Positions 47,353 through 58,535 of a stretch of DNA of 64,000 nt are shown in pieces. The stretch is from Pogostemon cablin. Taxonomy: Eukaryota; Streptophyta; Magnoliopsida; Lamiales; Lamiaceae. The notes under the pieces are model-generated. The model had not been told where the DNA came from. It made no database searches and saw nothing but the letters and a program-made list of their open reading frames with translations. The position numbers and the translations under genes are program-made. The stretch lies in the NCBI GenBank assembly GCA_023678885.1, contig CM042975.1:27693405-27757404 (forward strand), given 5' to 3'. How positions within the stretch are numbered: position 1 is the stretch's first letter; every line of letters begins with the position of its first letter.

Positions 47353-47412
47353 TAAATATTATTGATGTTGCCTTTAACTTGTAGCCCCTGTTTTTTTAAT
47401 AAAGTAAAAATA

Positions 47413-47830
47413 GCTGGAGAGTTGAGCTCTCCCACAACTCTAGAGTTGGAGTTGGAGGTGGGCGTGGTGGTAGAAGTGGATGGTCTGATTCAGATTTAAA
47501 ATGCTATGAATGTGGTGAACCTGGTCATTTTTTCGTGAATGTCGAATTGAGAGGAGGCTCATGAAGGCGCAGGAGTCGTAGTCCACCTAGATATTGCCGA
47601 AGCCCGAGTTATGGTCGAAGGTAAGATTAATGTCATATTTTTTTTGGGTTAAATTTATTGTATTTTTGTCTCTTTAGTTATCTATAATTATCACTTCATT
47701 TTAGAATGTTACTTCTGTTGCTATACTGGTGTAGAAGTTACATTCCACATGATCTTGCCCTCAACGTCGCAGCCCATCATCTAGAGCTCGCAGCTACAGC
47801 AGGTCACCTTATCGTGACCACGAGAGAAAG
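47413..47830 (+). pseudogene. RSZ21/RSZ22-type SR splicing factor gene fragment
   Basis: Exon 47413-47620 encodes SWRVELSHNSR, a Gly/Arg stretch, then SDLKCYECGEPGHF (CCHC knuckle). After 1-nt frame changes it gives SPPRYCRSPSYGR. A GTAAGA donor and a 114-nt intron (47621-47734, ending GGTGTAG) are followed by an exon RSYIP, RRSPSSRARSYSRSP. This order (end of RRM, RGG, zinc knuckle, RS/SP-rich tail) is that of plant RSZ21/RSZ22 pre-mRNA splicing factors. The RRM is missing and the frame is broken at least twice. It begins within a few bases of the LINE 3' end. Intron retention points to a genomic copy, not a retrocopy. Confidence 0.85.
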
Positions 47831-47892
47831 TGCCGTACACTAATGGGTATGATCATCCTAAAGTGCCGTACACTAATGGGTATGATCATCCT
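47827..47892. repeat. 33-bp perfect tandem duplication
   Basis: AAAGTGCCGTACACTAATGG and the next 13 bases occur twice in a row (47827-47859, 47860-47892). Confidence 0.95.
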
Positions 47893-48030
47893 ATCTATAT
47901 TTTATTATTTCTCTTTGGTGCAATGTTCTGGATAGAGATGAATAGTTAGCTTCATTTGCAGACTTGCATTATATGGTTAAATTGGTTTCTTAATGTTCGG
48001 ATGGCCTTATTTTTTCTTGCATAACACTTG

Positions 48031-48596
48031 ATAAAGTTTTTGTAGTTTTTTTTGTTCGAAATTAATAATATTGTAAATAAAATCAGATATATTCCAAGTT
48101 TACATAATTTCAATTATATTTTCTCACATAACTGTTGCTGCTTTCACTTTCTCATATGCAACTCAACAGGATTGGTTTTTATTAATCTTAGCAATAGTAT
48201 AAACATAAGATAAGACTGAATAATAAATAATGTTAAGCTTAACAAGTATTTAGTTCATTCTTACAGTTTGTCATACTTGATGTAGTTTCTGTAAGTTTTT
48301 TTTGTTCAAAATTAATAATAATGTAAATAAAATCAGATATATTCCAAGTTTAAAGAATTTCAATCATATTTTCTCATGTAACTGTTGCTGCTTTCACTTT
48401 CTCATATACAACTCAACAGGATTGGTTTTATTAATTGTAGCAATAGTATAAACATAAGATAAGACTGAATAATAAATAATGTTAAGCTTAACAAGTATTT
48501 AGTTCATTCTTACAGTTTTTCATACTTGTGTTTTTGCTCCTGTATAATCTGTTGAATATGGATGTTTTTGCTCCTGTATAATCTGTTGAATATGGA
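48031..48596. repeat. About 250-bp tandem duplication plus 34-bp duplication
   Basis: Two units (about 48031-48281 and 48282-48528) share TAAATAAAATCAGATATATT, ACTGTTGCTGCTTTCACTTT and TTAAGCTTAACAAGTATTTA. A 34-bp unit (48529-48562, 48563-48596) with TTTGCTCCTGTATAATCTG follows. This may be remains of the RSZ-type gene's introns; no coding is seen. Confidence 0.9.
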
Positions 48597-50946
48597 TTTT
48601 ATTTTGCTTTCAGACAGGCAAAGCTTACAAAATGGTGAAAATTGAGAATGCTATAACGTTTTTTGTTTTTATTATATGCAGAAAGTGATTCAATATAGTT
48701 GGTCCTTTAAAATCAAGTGGTCCTCCATTCCTAGCAGTGGGAAAGAAACTCTTCATCTTCTATTGAGGGCTGCCACTAAGAAGAAATTTAGTATAAAAGA
48801 TGTCATTTGTAATGACTCACTTAAAATCCTGGTTAGCCCCTGATGGATGAGGTGCATCCAATCTAGTATATATGCAACTAAGATTAGTGTAAAATAAAAT
48901 GCCCATGGTTTTTTTTTTTAATTTTATTGGAAATTTTCCCACAAAAATTATAGAATCATTTCAGTACCATATATCTTTTAAAATTGGTCAATTTAGTTCA
49001 ATTTTTGCTAAAAATTGACAAATATATAATTGTTTGGATTGCAATTTACACGTACTCATGATCATATAAAAAAAAAAAAAGGATGTTGAACATTTCACGT
49101 GGTATGTCTTAAATTTTTACTTTATTCAAAGTGATATCACAAAAGTTAAAAAAAAAAAAAAACTAAATGCACATTCCATTTTATTGATTGAATGCACACC
49201 CCATTAATATATAATTAAAATATATATTTTTTAAAAGTTTAAATAACCCTTAATTTATTAAATACACACCCCTATTTATTTTATACTAATTTAATTTAAT
49301 AATCCTAAGCCTATTATACCTATGCACTATCAGGATCTTTTATTGTAAAAATACATATAAAGAAGAGAATGGGAGTGTTGTTTATTGATATAACAGCAAG
49401 CATATAAATTTTCATTTCTATACTATGAAATCGTTTATAATGAAGCTTTTTCTGGATAGTAAACACAACCTATTTCACTAAACTTTGGCCATCCCCATGC
49501 AGTAGAAGTTGGGAATTAATGGGAACGTGCAATAAATAAATAAATATAATTTGAGAACATATGTTTTCACTTTTCAATATTTATTAATTTGATATATTAT
49601 TTTTTTTCAAAAAAAATACATTTCCAGCTAATATTAATGAAGCTGAAATTAACTCCCCATGAGAGAGGATCTATAAAATTTCAGATCTAATTTACATGTT
49701 TTCATCTTATGTTGTCTGTGTGATTTGCCATTACTCTTTCCGAACATGAACATGGTAGGGTTTGTGAAGAAGAAGGTTCCATGTAAATTTACAGGTCGTG
49801 TTTTAGCGTTTATAATCTTAAAAATATTATTGAGGGTGTGTATAATCTTAAGGGATAAATTTGGATATTTGGGGTATGTATAAAATAAAATTAAGATTAA
49901 AAAAATTAAAGAAGGGTGTGTATTCAATAAGGGATGTATATTCAATAAAAATGGGTGTATATTTAACAACACTAAAAAAATTAATTAATAACAAGCCTAT
50001 CTAAATTGCACGAACCTAATTAAATCAATTTTTGGCCAATTGTATAATATATGGAGAGAAAATTTCTTGTGAAACGGATTTTTATTGAGACGGTTATAAA
50101 ACAGTTCGATATATTATTAAAATATGTTTATTATATAGGTAAAGTATACTACTTATTTATAGTTAAAGTATATCAATAATGAATCATATTATCATACATT
50201 AATTCATCGTTTATCATATTTTAAAAAACATATCTTATTAATAATTATTATGTATAGACATACTTTAATTATACAATTTACATACTTTAATGTCTCACAA
50301 ACTGTATCTCATGTAGTATAAATATCACACAACATAATTTGTATACATGGACTGGAAGGCGTGAGATTAATTAAATTATTTTTATAATTTTTTTGGTAAT
50401 ATGAATATAATAAGTGAATTAATATGAATATAATATGTGGTAGTAAATTAAAAGAAGTACCTAATAAATTATAAAAATAAACTATAAATCAAAAGATTAA
50501 ATGATTAATTAACATAATAAGAGGACAACTAACATGAGACCGGTCATTAATTACCATTACCATGCTTTTATTTATTAATTAAAAAGGCAAACGGATTAAA
50601 AATGGCTTCACATATATACTATTTTTAGTGATGTCTTTTAGTATGTGAAATTATATTTTAAAAAGAAAGATAAATTATTGCTTTAAAAAAAAAAAACAAT
50701 ACTTAAAACATAGTACCATAAAATTATTACTTGCTTTTGCTATGATAAAAAAAATGTTTTAAAGAATTACTATTATTATTATTATATTATAACAGTTGAA
50801 AAAGAAATTGTAATTTATTATTCATCATATACTGTACTTTTAAAAGACTAAGAATTACTAACATATTTAGTGATGTTGATGTGGAAATGAAATAGTGTGG
50901 TTAATTTTTATGGGCCAAATCCAGCCCTAAGCCCAATTTCATTGCG
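48597..50946. other. AT-rich spacer with an inverted AT-rich element
   Basis: No gene. Between about 49150 and 49975 the left part (CACACCCC, AATACACACCCCTATTTATT) and the right part (GGGTGTGTATTCAATAAGGG, AATGGGTGTATATTTAAC) are roughly inverted, suggesting an old non-autonomous element. The 107-codon minus ORF there is compositional. The rest is spacer. Confidence 0.4.
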
Positions 50947-50956
50947 TATATATTTA
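50947..50956 (+). promoter_or_regulatory. TATA box of the gene at 51073
   Basis: TATATATTTA, about 30 bp upstream of a plausible start of transcription and about 120 bp before the ATG. A CA-rich leader (51020-51035) follows. Confidence 0.55.
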
Positions 50957-51072
50957 GTAGTCGAGGAGAGAGAATTTCATTTCTATCTGGTCACCACTAC
51001 CAACTGAACAGCAAAAAAACACACACACACACACTCTCTATAACATTAGCACCTGCAAAAACACACACGGAC

Positions 51073-51498
51073 ATGGATTCCAAGCGCCTTGCCATCACGC
51101 TCAAGTCCAAATCTGATCTCCAGCAGGTAACCTTCGACGAGGAAGCCAAGTCTGCCAAACCACGGAGCGTCGTAGAGTTGCGCATCGGGGAGGAAATGTC
51201 TGCTGAGGACGTCGCCCATGTTCAGAAACTGATTTCTACAAATCAGTACATCTACACAAAGGGGGATGCACCTCAGGGGTACACCATAAAAACGGTGTGC
51301 CTCGCTGCCGCTGCCGGAGTAATTTTCGGCTCCGCCGTCGTCGGTGGCGTAGCTGGAATTGGAGTTGCCATCTCGAGCTTCATGACTTTCCTCCCGAAGA
51401 AGGAGGTGGAAGATATTATGAAACGCATGGAAACGTCTCAGGCACTCTTCAAAATACTGTTCGGTAAGAAGAAAACTAATGACGGTAACGAAGATTGA
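51073..51498 (+). CDS. Small membrane protein with glycine-rich helix, unknown family
   Basis: This intronless 141-codon ORF is the only intact gene-like frame in the window, in markedly GC-richer sequence than its surroundings. The start context GGACATGGAT is acceptable and no upstream in-frame ATG lengthens it. Residues 1-74 are charged and probably soluble (MDSKRLAITLKSKSDLQQ; SVVELRIGEEMSAEDV). Residues 75-107 form one strongly hydrophobic, glycine-spaced segment (AAAAGVIFGSAVVGGVAGIG), probably a transmembrane helix with a glycine-zipper pattern. The tail is basic then acidic (KKEVEDIMKRME; FGKKKTNDGNED). I see no signal peptide and recognise no domain. A TATA box lies upstream. A run of 12 A's lies at 51674-51685, 176 bp after the stop, which with the lack of introns allows a retrogene origin. 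Function unknown. Confidence 0.8.
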   Translation: MDSKRLAITLKSKSDLQQVTFDEEAKSAKPRSVVELRIGEEMSAEDVAHVQKLISTNQYIYTKGDAPQGYTIKTVCLAAAAGVIFGSAVVGGVAGIGVAISSFMTFLPKKEVEDIMKRMETSQALFKILFGKKKTNDGNED

Positions 51499-51685
51499 GA
51501 TTGATAGAGGCAAGCAGGCAGATGCATGATTTGTTTTCTGACTGAGGAAGGATGCAGAGTTTTAGGAATGAAGGCATATTTGTCAGAGTTTAAGGAATTA
51601 AGGAGCCAGTGTAGTATTTGTCTGCTACTCTCCATTAGTTATTAGGATTAGTTACTTACTCCTATGTCAGATTAAAAAAAAAAAA

Positions 51686-52198
51686 TCATTGCATACTTGT
51701 TTTTAATAATGCATAAAAGAATGATCAAGGTACAAGTGTGGGACCAACAAAATTAATTGGGACATATAATCAATATTTATATAATACTCCTAAGATTTAG
51801 TTAAAATATTCCACTAACAAAATTAGTTGGGAAATGTTTCAGATATTCCTTTTTGTTTTCCTAACTGATATGATTTGATTCTGAATCTATTCCTTAATTG
51901 GACAATTTTTTTTTTGCATAAATAAAAAGAAACAACAGCTAAAGGTAGGGAAACAGAGACTGTGGTCTACATCACTAGTATGAGACTGCTTCCATAGTAA
52001 AACCGACTCATTATTTACCTGTTTTTTTTTTTAATTATATATTTAATATTTACCACTCATTATTTACCTGTTTTTTTTAATTATATATTAAATATGATTA
52101 TATGTACGTTAATAATTATTATTAAATTCAATGGGTAAATAATGATCATAAAAGAACTTCTTATTATAACTTACATAATTATTAAACATGAAATGGGG
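51686..52198. other. AT-rich spacer
   Basis: No gene. CATTATTTACCTGTTTTTTT occurs twice (about 52009 and 52057). Confidence 0.5.
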
Positions 52199-52960
52199 GT
52201 AAAATAGGTTCATGAAATTAACCATAAGAATAAAATACATTACTCACCCAATCCTACCAATAGATACACGTATTTCATGATATGAAATTATTAAGAAAAA
52301 ATAACTTTTTTTGTAATAAGGTAAAAAAAAAAAAGAACGGATATTTTGGGTAATTATAAATAAAATAAAGTATAATATAGTTGAGTAGATTGTGCATAAA
52401 AAAAGTAACATAATATTGTAGTATTATGAAATTATTAATATTGTGTATTATTTTTATTCTTGGAGTGTAAAAGTTTTTTTGAAATTGAAAGATATAAATT
52501 ATTATAACAATAAAATTAAAAAGATCATTATACGTTAATAACTAATATTAAATTCAATCGGAATTCATGATCATAAAGGTAAAATAGATATAAAAAAAAC
52601 TATAATTAGTGTAACATTCTTAATTACTATAATTTTGATAATTATTAAAGATGAGTATAAAATATGTTCATTACATGAACCACATTAATAAAATACACTA
52701 TAAATTGATAAGAATGAAATTAAAATTATATAATAAAATTAATACTAAATTCGGACGATAAATAATAGGACAAGAACACAAGAAAATATTAATCAATGAT
52801 TTATTCCCAGTCCAATTAAAGGGAGCAATTGCATTAACAGACACTATTGTGTAACCAATTTAGTAATTTTATAGTAGAATCATGTCTTGTAATTTTAAAT
52901 GAGTGTAAGATTCCAAATTCATATGGTATGAGAAGTTGAGTAAGTGCTTCAAAAGCAAAA
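52199..52960. repeat. Dispersed AT-rich repeat, copy 1
   Basis: 52199-52556 matches 63657-64000 in the same orientation over its whole length (roughly 90% by eye). 52675-52960 matches 61000-61290 (GGACAAGAACACAAGA, TTCCAAATTCA). No coding. Confidence 0.8.
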
Positions 52961-53011
52961 TCAGTGATGAATTTTCAAAAGTCTTTATCATTTCGTAATG
53001 TATATTATATA

Positions 53012-53251
53012 CTTCCTCCGTCCACTTGAAAGATACTCGTTTGCTGTTTGCACGTGATCGGTTCTAAGGTCTTTATTTGCTTTTTGCAGGTGGATTAAGG
53101 AGTATTATTATTATTGGTAAAGTGGACAGTTGTATTAGAGAGAAGTAGTAGGTCATATTGCGTACTTTCTTTACTAAATAGAGGAAATATTAGCCTTTGA
53201 AGCGGACGACAGGAATAGTGAAATGGTTACCTTGTAAGTGGACGGAGGGAG
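53012..53251. mobile_element. Stowaway MITE
   Basis: 240 bp, CTTCCTCCGTCCACTTGAAA ... TAAGTGGACGGAGGGAG, flanked by TA. Same subfamily as 33489. Confidence 0.85.
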
Positions 53252-53273
53252 TATAAATGATCCACCTGAATTA

Positions 53274-53517
53274 CTCCCTCCGTCCCCTTTATACGTACTC
53301 ATTTTTTCATTTTGGTCCGTCCCATTACAAAATATTCATTTCCCTTTCTGAATTGATGTGACCTGCAACCATTATACATGGCCACGCACTCAACACTAAT
53401 ACAACTACCACTACACATTAAAATATTATTTTTCTCACCTTGTCATACATTAAATTATTATAGTCCTTAATACACGTGCAAAAAGTCAACGGATGCCTTT
53501 CAAAGGGACGGAGGGAG
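53274..53517. mobile_element. Stowaway MITE
   Basis: 244 bp, CTCCCTCCGTCCCCTTTATA ... TCAAAGGGACGGAGGGAG, TA flanks. The related locus at about 60105-60180 reads CTACTTGAATTATTTATTTT without the insert. Confidence 0.88.
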
Positions 53518-53597
53518 TATTTATTTTTATGTTGTAATTAAGATTTTTAAATAAAAAATATTATTATAACAAAAAGAAGAAAAAATATTAAGATTTC

Positions 53598-53599
<2 letters not shown>

Positions 53600-53628
<29 letters not shown>

Positions 53629-53630
53629 GA
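53600..53630. repeat. (ATT)n microsatellite
   Basis: About ten ATT units. Confidence 0.9.
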
Positions 53631-53681
53631 TTTTTTTAACTCCAAAAAAAAATCATTAAATGTAACATAACTTTGTACTCA

Positions 53682-54005
53682 CACTAAAAAAATGAGTAAT
53701 TTTTTTAGTAACGAAATTTATCAACGAAATTCAATCCATTGATAATTACTAACAGAATAGCAATAAAAATAACAATTTTCCTTTAACAATTGAAAACCAA
53801 CAGATTTATTCTCTATTTTACTAATGGAATTTAATGTAATTACCAATGGAATCATTATATAAATTACCAGTTATTAGCAACGGATTACAAACAAAATAAT
53901 TTACTAATGAAATTGTATTAATCCGTTTATAAATCAATTTAATAATGAAATTGAGACTTTTATCAACGGAATATTCCGTTGGTAAAAATAATTTTTTTTA
54001 TTAGT
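53682..54005. mobile_element. CACTA-like MITE, degenerate
   Basis: Starts CACTAAAAAAATGAG and ends near GGTAAAAATAAT...TTAGT. Subterminal AACGAAAT / ATTCCGTTGGTAA words occur in both orientations, as in small CACTA derivatives. No clear 3-bp TSD. Confidence 0.4.
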
Positions 54006-55507
54006 TTCAATTTACAATCTAAACGTCATTCCAGCTAACTTTTAATAATTTGTGAATATTCATTATTTTACATCAAATTAATAACATTAAAATACTTAAT
54101 AGTGTACAGTAAATTTTAATTTATATTTATATACTACTGTGTAATTCAATGCCAAAGTATTTCTCAAAAGTTATGTAATCTGCAATGAGTGTATTGTTGC
54201 AGGTTGTAATATTTTAACAGAGATCACATGTCTCCTAATTTTTAATCAACATTGAGGTGGCAGGAGAAGTCCGAGTTAGTGCCCCAAAAATAGGCACCGT
54301 TGTCAGAGATGAAATTTGGGATGTCTGTTTTCATTTGATAAAGTAAATAAGACAAACAAATTAATCATATGATGAACAAACTTTTAAGGCCAAGTTACAA
54401 ATGTCTAATTTAATTAATGCTTTTACTTTTATTTAGTATTTAGATTAGATGAAGTAATTATGAAAGAAAATGTTTGTACTCGAACTATAAGGGTGTGTTT
54501 GGGCTTTTAAGTAGTTATTATATAATATTAATCTGCTAATATTATGTTTGCTTCCATTTTCTCTTTAAATAAATTTGATGGATTTATTTATGAATGATAC
54601 ACATGTAAATTACGTAACTATCCTTATGAATTATAATTAATTATTTTCGCTGCATAATCTGCTTACATGGTCTCTTCCATTATTTTTCTAATTATTATTT
54701 TTGCACCTATTATTTTTTTAATTATTATTTACACCTTACATCGTCTATTTTACGAATTAATTTCTGAATTTTTTAAAATTATATATAATATAATAAAAAT
54801 ATTTGTGTGAGATCGTTTTACGTAATAAGTAGAGTAATTGCATTTTAGTAAAAAAATAAAAATTAATTTAAAATACGTAAAACGATGTGAAATCGCAAAT
54901 GTTATAATTCCTTTGATTTATTTCTTTAAATTTAAACATTATTTAATTATGAACATGAACAAAAAAAGTACCATATTTTGTTTGTGTATTATTTGTTATT
55001 TTTATACATAATTTTAAAAAAAAAATAAATGTTAAAAATATATATAATAAAAAAAATTATCAATTAATCAAACTATTAAGTGGTGAAATTTGACAGAAAT
55101 TGCCTTAGTATGTATGATAGGGCTAAAATGGTCAAATTAAAAATAATAACGCCTAAACTTTTTACTTGGCTTATGAAACCCACCCTTCCCATGGGTTATG
55201 ATCGGCCAGGCCAGCGTGTTTATCTATCGAACTGCACATAAATATCAAGTCAAAATTTTTATAACCAAATAACTTATTAAATACATAAGTTAATTAATAT
55301 ATTAAGGGCTAATCACCCCAAATAAACTTTCCCTAAATGTAAAATTCTTATCATAACTTACTCAAACATATATTTGGGTAAAATAGGTTTATAATAGAAA
55401 ATACAAGAATAAAAAACATTATAAAAAACCTACCCACTAGCTACCTCATTTAACTATAAATATGCGAGGGTGCACCATAAAATCACTACTAACTTTTTTA
55501 CGATATA
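54006..55507. other. AT-rich spacer
   Basis: I see no gene, terminus or clear repeat. Confidence 0.5.
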
Positions 55508-55740
55508 CTCCCTTCGTCCCATACTTATGTTCACACTTTCCGTTTTCGTTCGTCCCACACTTATGTTCACCACCCAAAAATGAAAAGTTCACGTTAACCA
55601 ACAACCTCAAAAGTTATCTTAATTTCAAAAATACCACTCACACCTAACACACATAACTTACTTTATAATTTATTTATTACCTAAAAATACCACAATACCC
55701 CCTAAAAAGTCAGTAAAGTTGGTCAAAAAGTCAGTAAATT
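55508..55740. mobile_element. Stowaway-like MITE, right end lost
   Basis: CTCCCTTCGTCCCATACTTA after TA. The interior matches the elements at 1-181 and 57416. No matching right terminus is seen. Confidence 0.55.
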
Positions 55741-56567
55741 TTCAAAAATTAATGTTTATATATTTGTAGTTTCGACTCTCTAGTTTGAAAATTCTCCTCC
55801 TTCTCTCTAGCGGCGAGAAACCCTAGAAGCCTTCCCCCCTCTCTCCCGCCCCTTCACCTGCTCTCGCCGGTACTCGTCGGCGGCCCCATGACTGCCGGCG
55901 AGATCCCTTCAACCACTACTTCAGATCTTCTCTCTCCCCCCTTTCCCTTTTGGATTGTGATTTGCCCTTCCTTTGTCTAGGTTGTTATCTGGAGAAGGTG
56001 AGAACAGAGCAGAGCAAACCTCCGAATTTGGTTTTTCACTTCTGGTTGTTCAATGCTTGAGAACAAAGCAAACTTCCGAATTTGGTTTTTGAACTACGGT
56101 TTCAAAATACAAACCCACCCATTAAACATATCACGAACACATAACGCAGTAATATTTGGAGGGCAAACATCTTCCAAGAACAGTGTAGTATCGACAAGAC
56201 CTTTTGGTACCTGTAGAGTTGCGTTGGTGTTGAATCCGTCTCGTTCCACTGACGCGTGGTTTATAGATCACCCGAAGTGTATCACGACCTCCTCGAGCGC
56301 TGATGGAGAGCCCGCTTGTGGGACGAGCTCGTGGTGATTGAGGGAAGCGTAACTGTGGGCAGGGAAGAAAAATAGTTAATATTTGGAACGCAACAAAGCA
56401 CCCTGCATACATCACATCATCTCTGTGTGAGGGACAGCTGTACAGTAAAACAATAGTAGCAAACAACTATTTTCAACCGGCAGCGCATGTAACTTTTCAA
56501 AGTTAAATTAGTTTTTTTGTGTTGAACGGTGGAGATTTCATGGAGTACTGCTCAATGAACAGATTCA
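55741..56567. other. GC-richer gene-like fragment, unidentified
   Basis: 55780-55990 has pyrimidine-rich sequence, GAAACCCTAGAAGCC and a GC-rich block resembling a plant 5' leader. CCGAATTTGGTTTTT and its surroundings are duplicated (about 56022 and 56076). 56130-56340 is GC-richer with ORFs on both strands; a minus-strand frame gives HHELVPQAGSPSALEEVVIH and DGFNTNATLQVPKGLVDTTL with one stop between. I cannot identify it; possibly a captured gene piece. Confidence 0.35.
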
Positions 56568-56593
56568 ACCCGTGGTCACCAATGACCACGGGT
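56568..56593. repeat. Short hairpin related to the foldback MITE
   Basis: 11-bp perfect stem ACCCGTGGTCA/TGACCACGGGT with a 4-nt loop, sharing its sequence with the arm tips at 42769 and 42876. Confidence 0.6.
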
Positions 56594-56624
56594 CACTGAA
56601 GTCATGCTCATTATTTAATGCTAA

Positions 56625-57015
56625 ATTATATAAAACTAAGTTTAAATGAACAAATTAACTTAAATCCATACACATAAGATTTTCTCTTCTCCTATATAAG
56701 TTTTGTTAATTTGAAAAGGATGACCAGTGTTTTAGCCCATGCAACTCTCTCCTTAGAAATACAACATTGAGAAGGGACAAAAAGTATGCACAAAGGAGTT
56801 ATAATAACAAGAAGGGAAGGGACAAATTAATCATGTGACTAAGATGATAATATAAGATTATATATGCATGTATGTGGATCCCACTCAAGCTGATGATGTG
56901 CTTGACATTTCTTGAAATCACTCCTTGCAAACTCCAGTTAGGAGGGATTTTGCCATTTGCATAGTAGGGCCCACATCATGTCCATGCATTCTTAGAAACC
57001 CATGGATGTGAAACC
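56625..57015. repeat. Local duplication, copy 1
   Basis: Matches 58125-58535 (AAATTAACTTAAATCCAT, AGCCCATGC-ACTCTCTCCTT, ATTATATATGCATG, CATAGTAGGG). The end, CATGCATTCTTAGAAACCCATGG, matches sequence after the hAT element at 59960, so this copy shows the site without the hAT. Confidence 0.8.
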
Positions 57016-57415
57016 TAACAATTCAATATTGATCATGGCTAAAACCCTAAAATAGTTATGTTTAAAATATATATATATATATGTATATATTATTTTTTTA
57101 ATTATTACTCCTTTGTATTAACCATTAATAACATTGTTGTTGATATAAGGTAGAGCCGTTCCATACCTATATATATTCACCATATTTCTTCATAATGTAC
57201 AAAATTATGATGAAGGTACAAGTGTAGGACGATGAAATTACATTATATTTGTAAATTAGTTTGGACATCTAATCAACAAAAGCACATTTATATAATAAGA
57301 TTGGGTTAAAAAAAATAAAAATAAAATTCCACACAATTTTTATTTTATTGCATTGGAAATGTTCCAGACAATTACTTGATTATTGCAATTAATGAATCAT
57401 TTCCTAAAATAGATA

Positions 57416-57687
57416 CTCCCTCCGTCCCAACTTCAACTTCACACTTTCCGTTTTGGTCCGTCCCAAATTCAACTTCACACTTCCATAAAAGGAAAAAGTA
57501 ACAAACTAATATCCCTCTAACATACTTTAATTTCAAATTTGCCATCACTTTTTAACACACATAACATACTTTATCATTTATTTATTACCTAAAAATACCA
57601 TACTACCCTCAAAAGTAAGTCAAAAAGTGACTTTTCTTAAACTCTGTATCTACAGTAAACGTGAACTTGAATTTGGGACGGAGGGAG
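57416..57687. mobile_element. Stowaway MITE, complete
   Basis: 272 bp, CTCCCTCCGTCCCAACTTCA ... AATTTGGGACGGAGGGAG with TA on both sides and perfect 13-bp terminal words. The 64-codon minus ORF across its end is not a gene. Confidence 0.9.
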
Positions 57688-57949
57688 TAATTTTTTGCAT
57701 GGGGGAACAGAGGGGGCTAGACGTCTACGTAAGTGTTCCATTAAATTAATAGATAAAATAATTACAAGCGTAAAATTCTTATTATAACTTAAAATAATTA
57801 TGGATAAAATATGTTCATAATACAAACACAAAAATAAAATACACTATTAAAAAAAAAACTACCACTATCTCATTCAAAGTATAAATATTGGGGTGAATCA
57901 TATAATCACCCCTTGGATATATTATTTAATACTAAATTAAATTGGTCTA

Positions 57950-58125
57950 TTTTGTGTGTAAGAATAAATTAATTTATTTTAAAGGGTACATATTTTAATT
58001 AATAGAAGTACATAATTTTGTTCTAAAAGATATAATTTTTCAATAATATATTTTTTTAAAAAAATAAAAGATACGCATCTCTATAGTAAAGGGTATGTGA
58101 TTTAATACTGAGAGTAAGGTGCGCT
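57950..58125. mobile_element. Partial GAGT-family MITE
   Basis: Interior words of the 9-bp-TSD family (AAAGGGTACATATTTTAATT, ACATAATTTTGTTCTAAAAG, GAGAGTAAGGTGCGC) without two clear ends. Confidence 0.5.
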
Positions 58126-58535
58126 CGATAACAAACAAATTAACTTAAATCCATGATATACATAAGATTTTCTCGTCTACTGTATATATAAGTTTTTTAA
58201 TTTAAAAAGGATGACCTGTGTTTTATTTAGCCCATGCGACTCTCTCCTTAGACCTCTCCTTGGAATATGGTCGTTCTCGACAAAAAGTAGTTATAATAAC
58301 AACAAGGGACAAATTAATTAATCATGTGACTAATATATAAGATGGTAATACAAGATTATATATGCATGCATGTGGATCCCACCATAAATTATCATGTGAC
58401 TAATATAAGATGGTAATAAAAGATTATATATGCATGCATGTGTATCCCACCTTCTGCTGTGCTTGGAATCACTCTTTGCAATATGTGTGTGGGATATTCC
58501 ATTTGCATAGTAGGGTCCACATCATCATTCCATGC
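58125..58535. repeat. Local duplication, copy 2
   Basis: Counterpart of 56625-57015. Contains its own tandem repeat of about 60 bp (TCATGTGACTAATATAAGAT..GCATGCATGTG, twice). Interrupted by the hAT element and resumed at 59956. Confidence 0.8.

Larger units (their letters stand above)
31205..47410 (+). mobile_element. Plant L1-type LINE, interrupted by nested elements
   Basis: Broken ORF1 (31588-32956) and ORF2 (43576-47352) of one element lie either side of a 10.5-kb insertion bounded by TSD ATAAT. The 3' end is TTTTTTTAATAAAGTAAAAA near 47391-47410. No TSD for the LINE itself was found. The 5' limit is set by the change from AT-rich spacer to the GC-richer leader and is approximate. Confidence 0.8.

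Noticed and set aside
49649..49972. 107-codon minus-strand ORF with repeated NIHP/LLNTHP words
   Set aside because: Arises from repeated GGGTGTGTAT-type sequence at the edge of an AT-rich element; no family.
51046..51513. 155-codon minus-strand ORF opposite the gene at 51073
   Set aside because: Shadow of the plus-strand gene; the plus frame has the TATA box, membrane helix and better protein-like composition.
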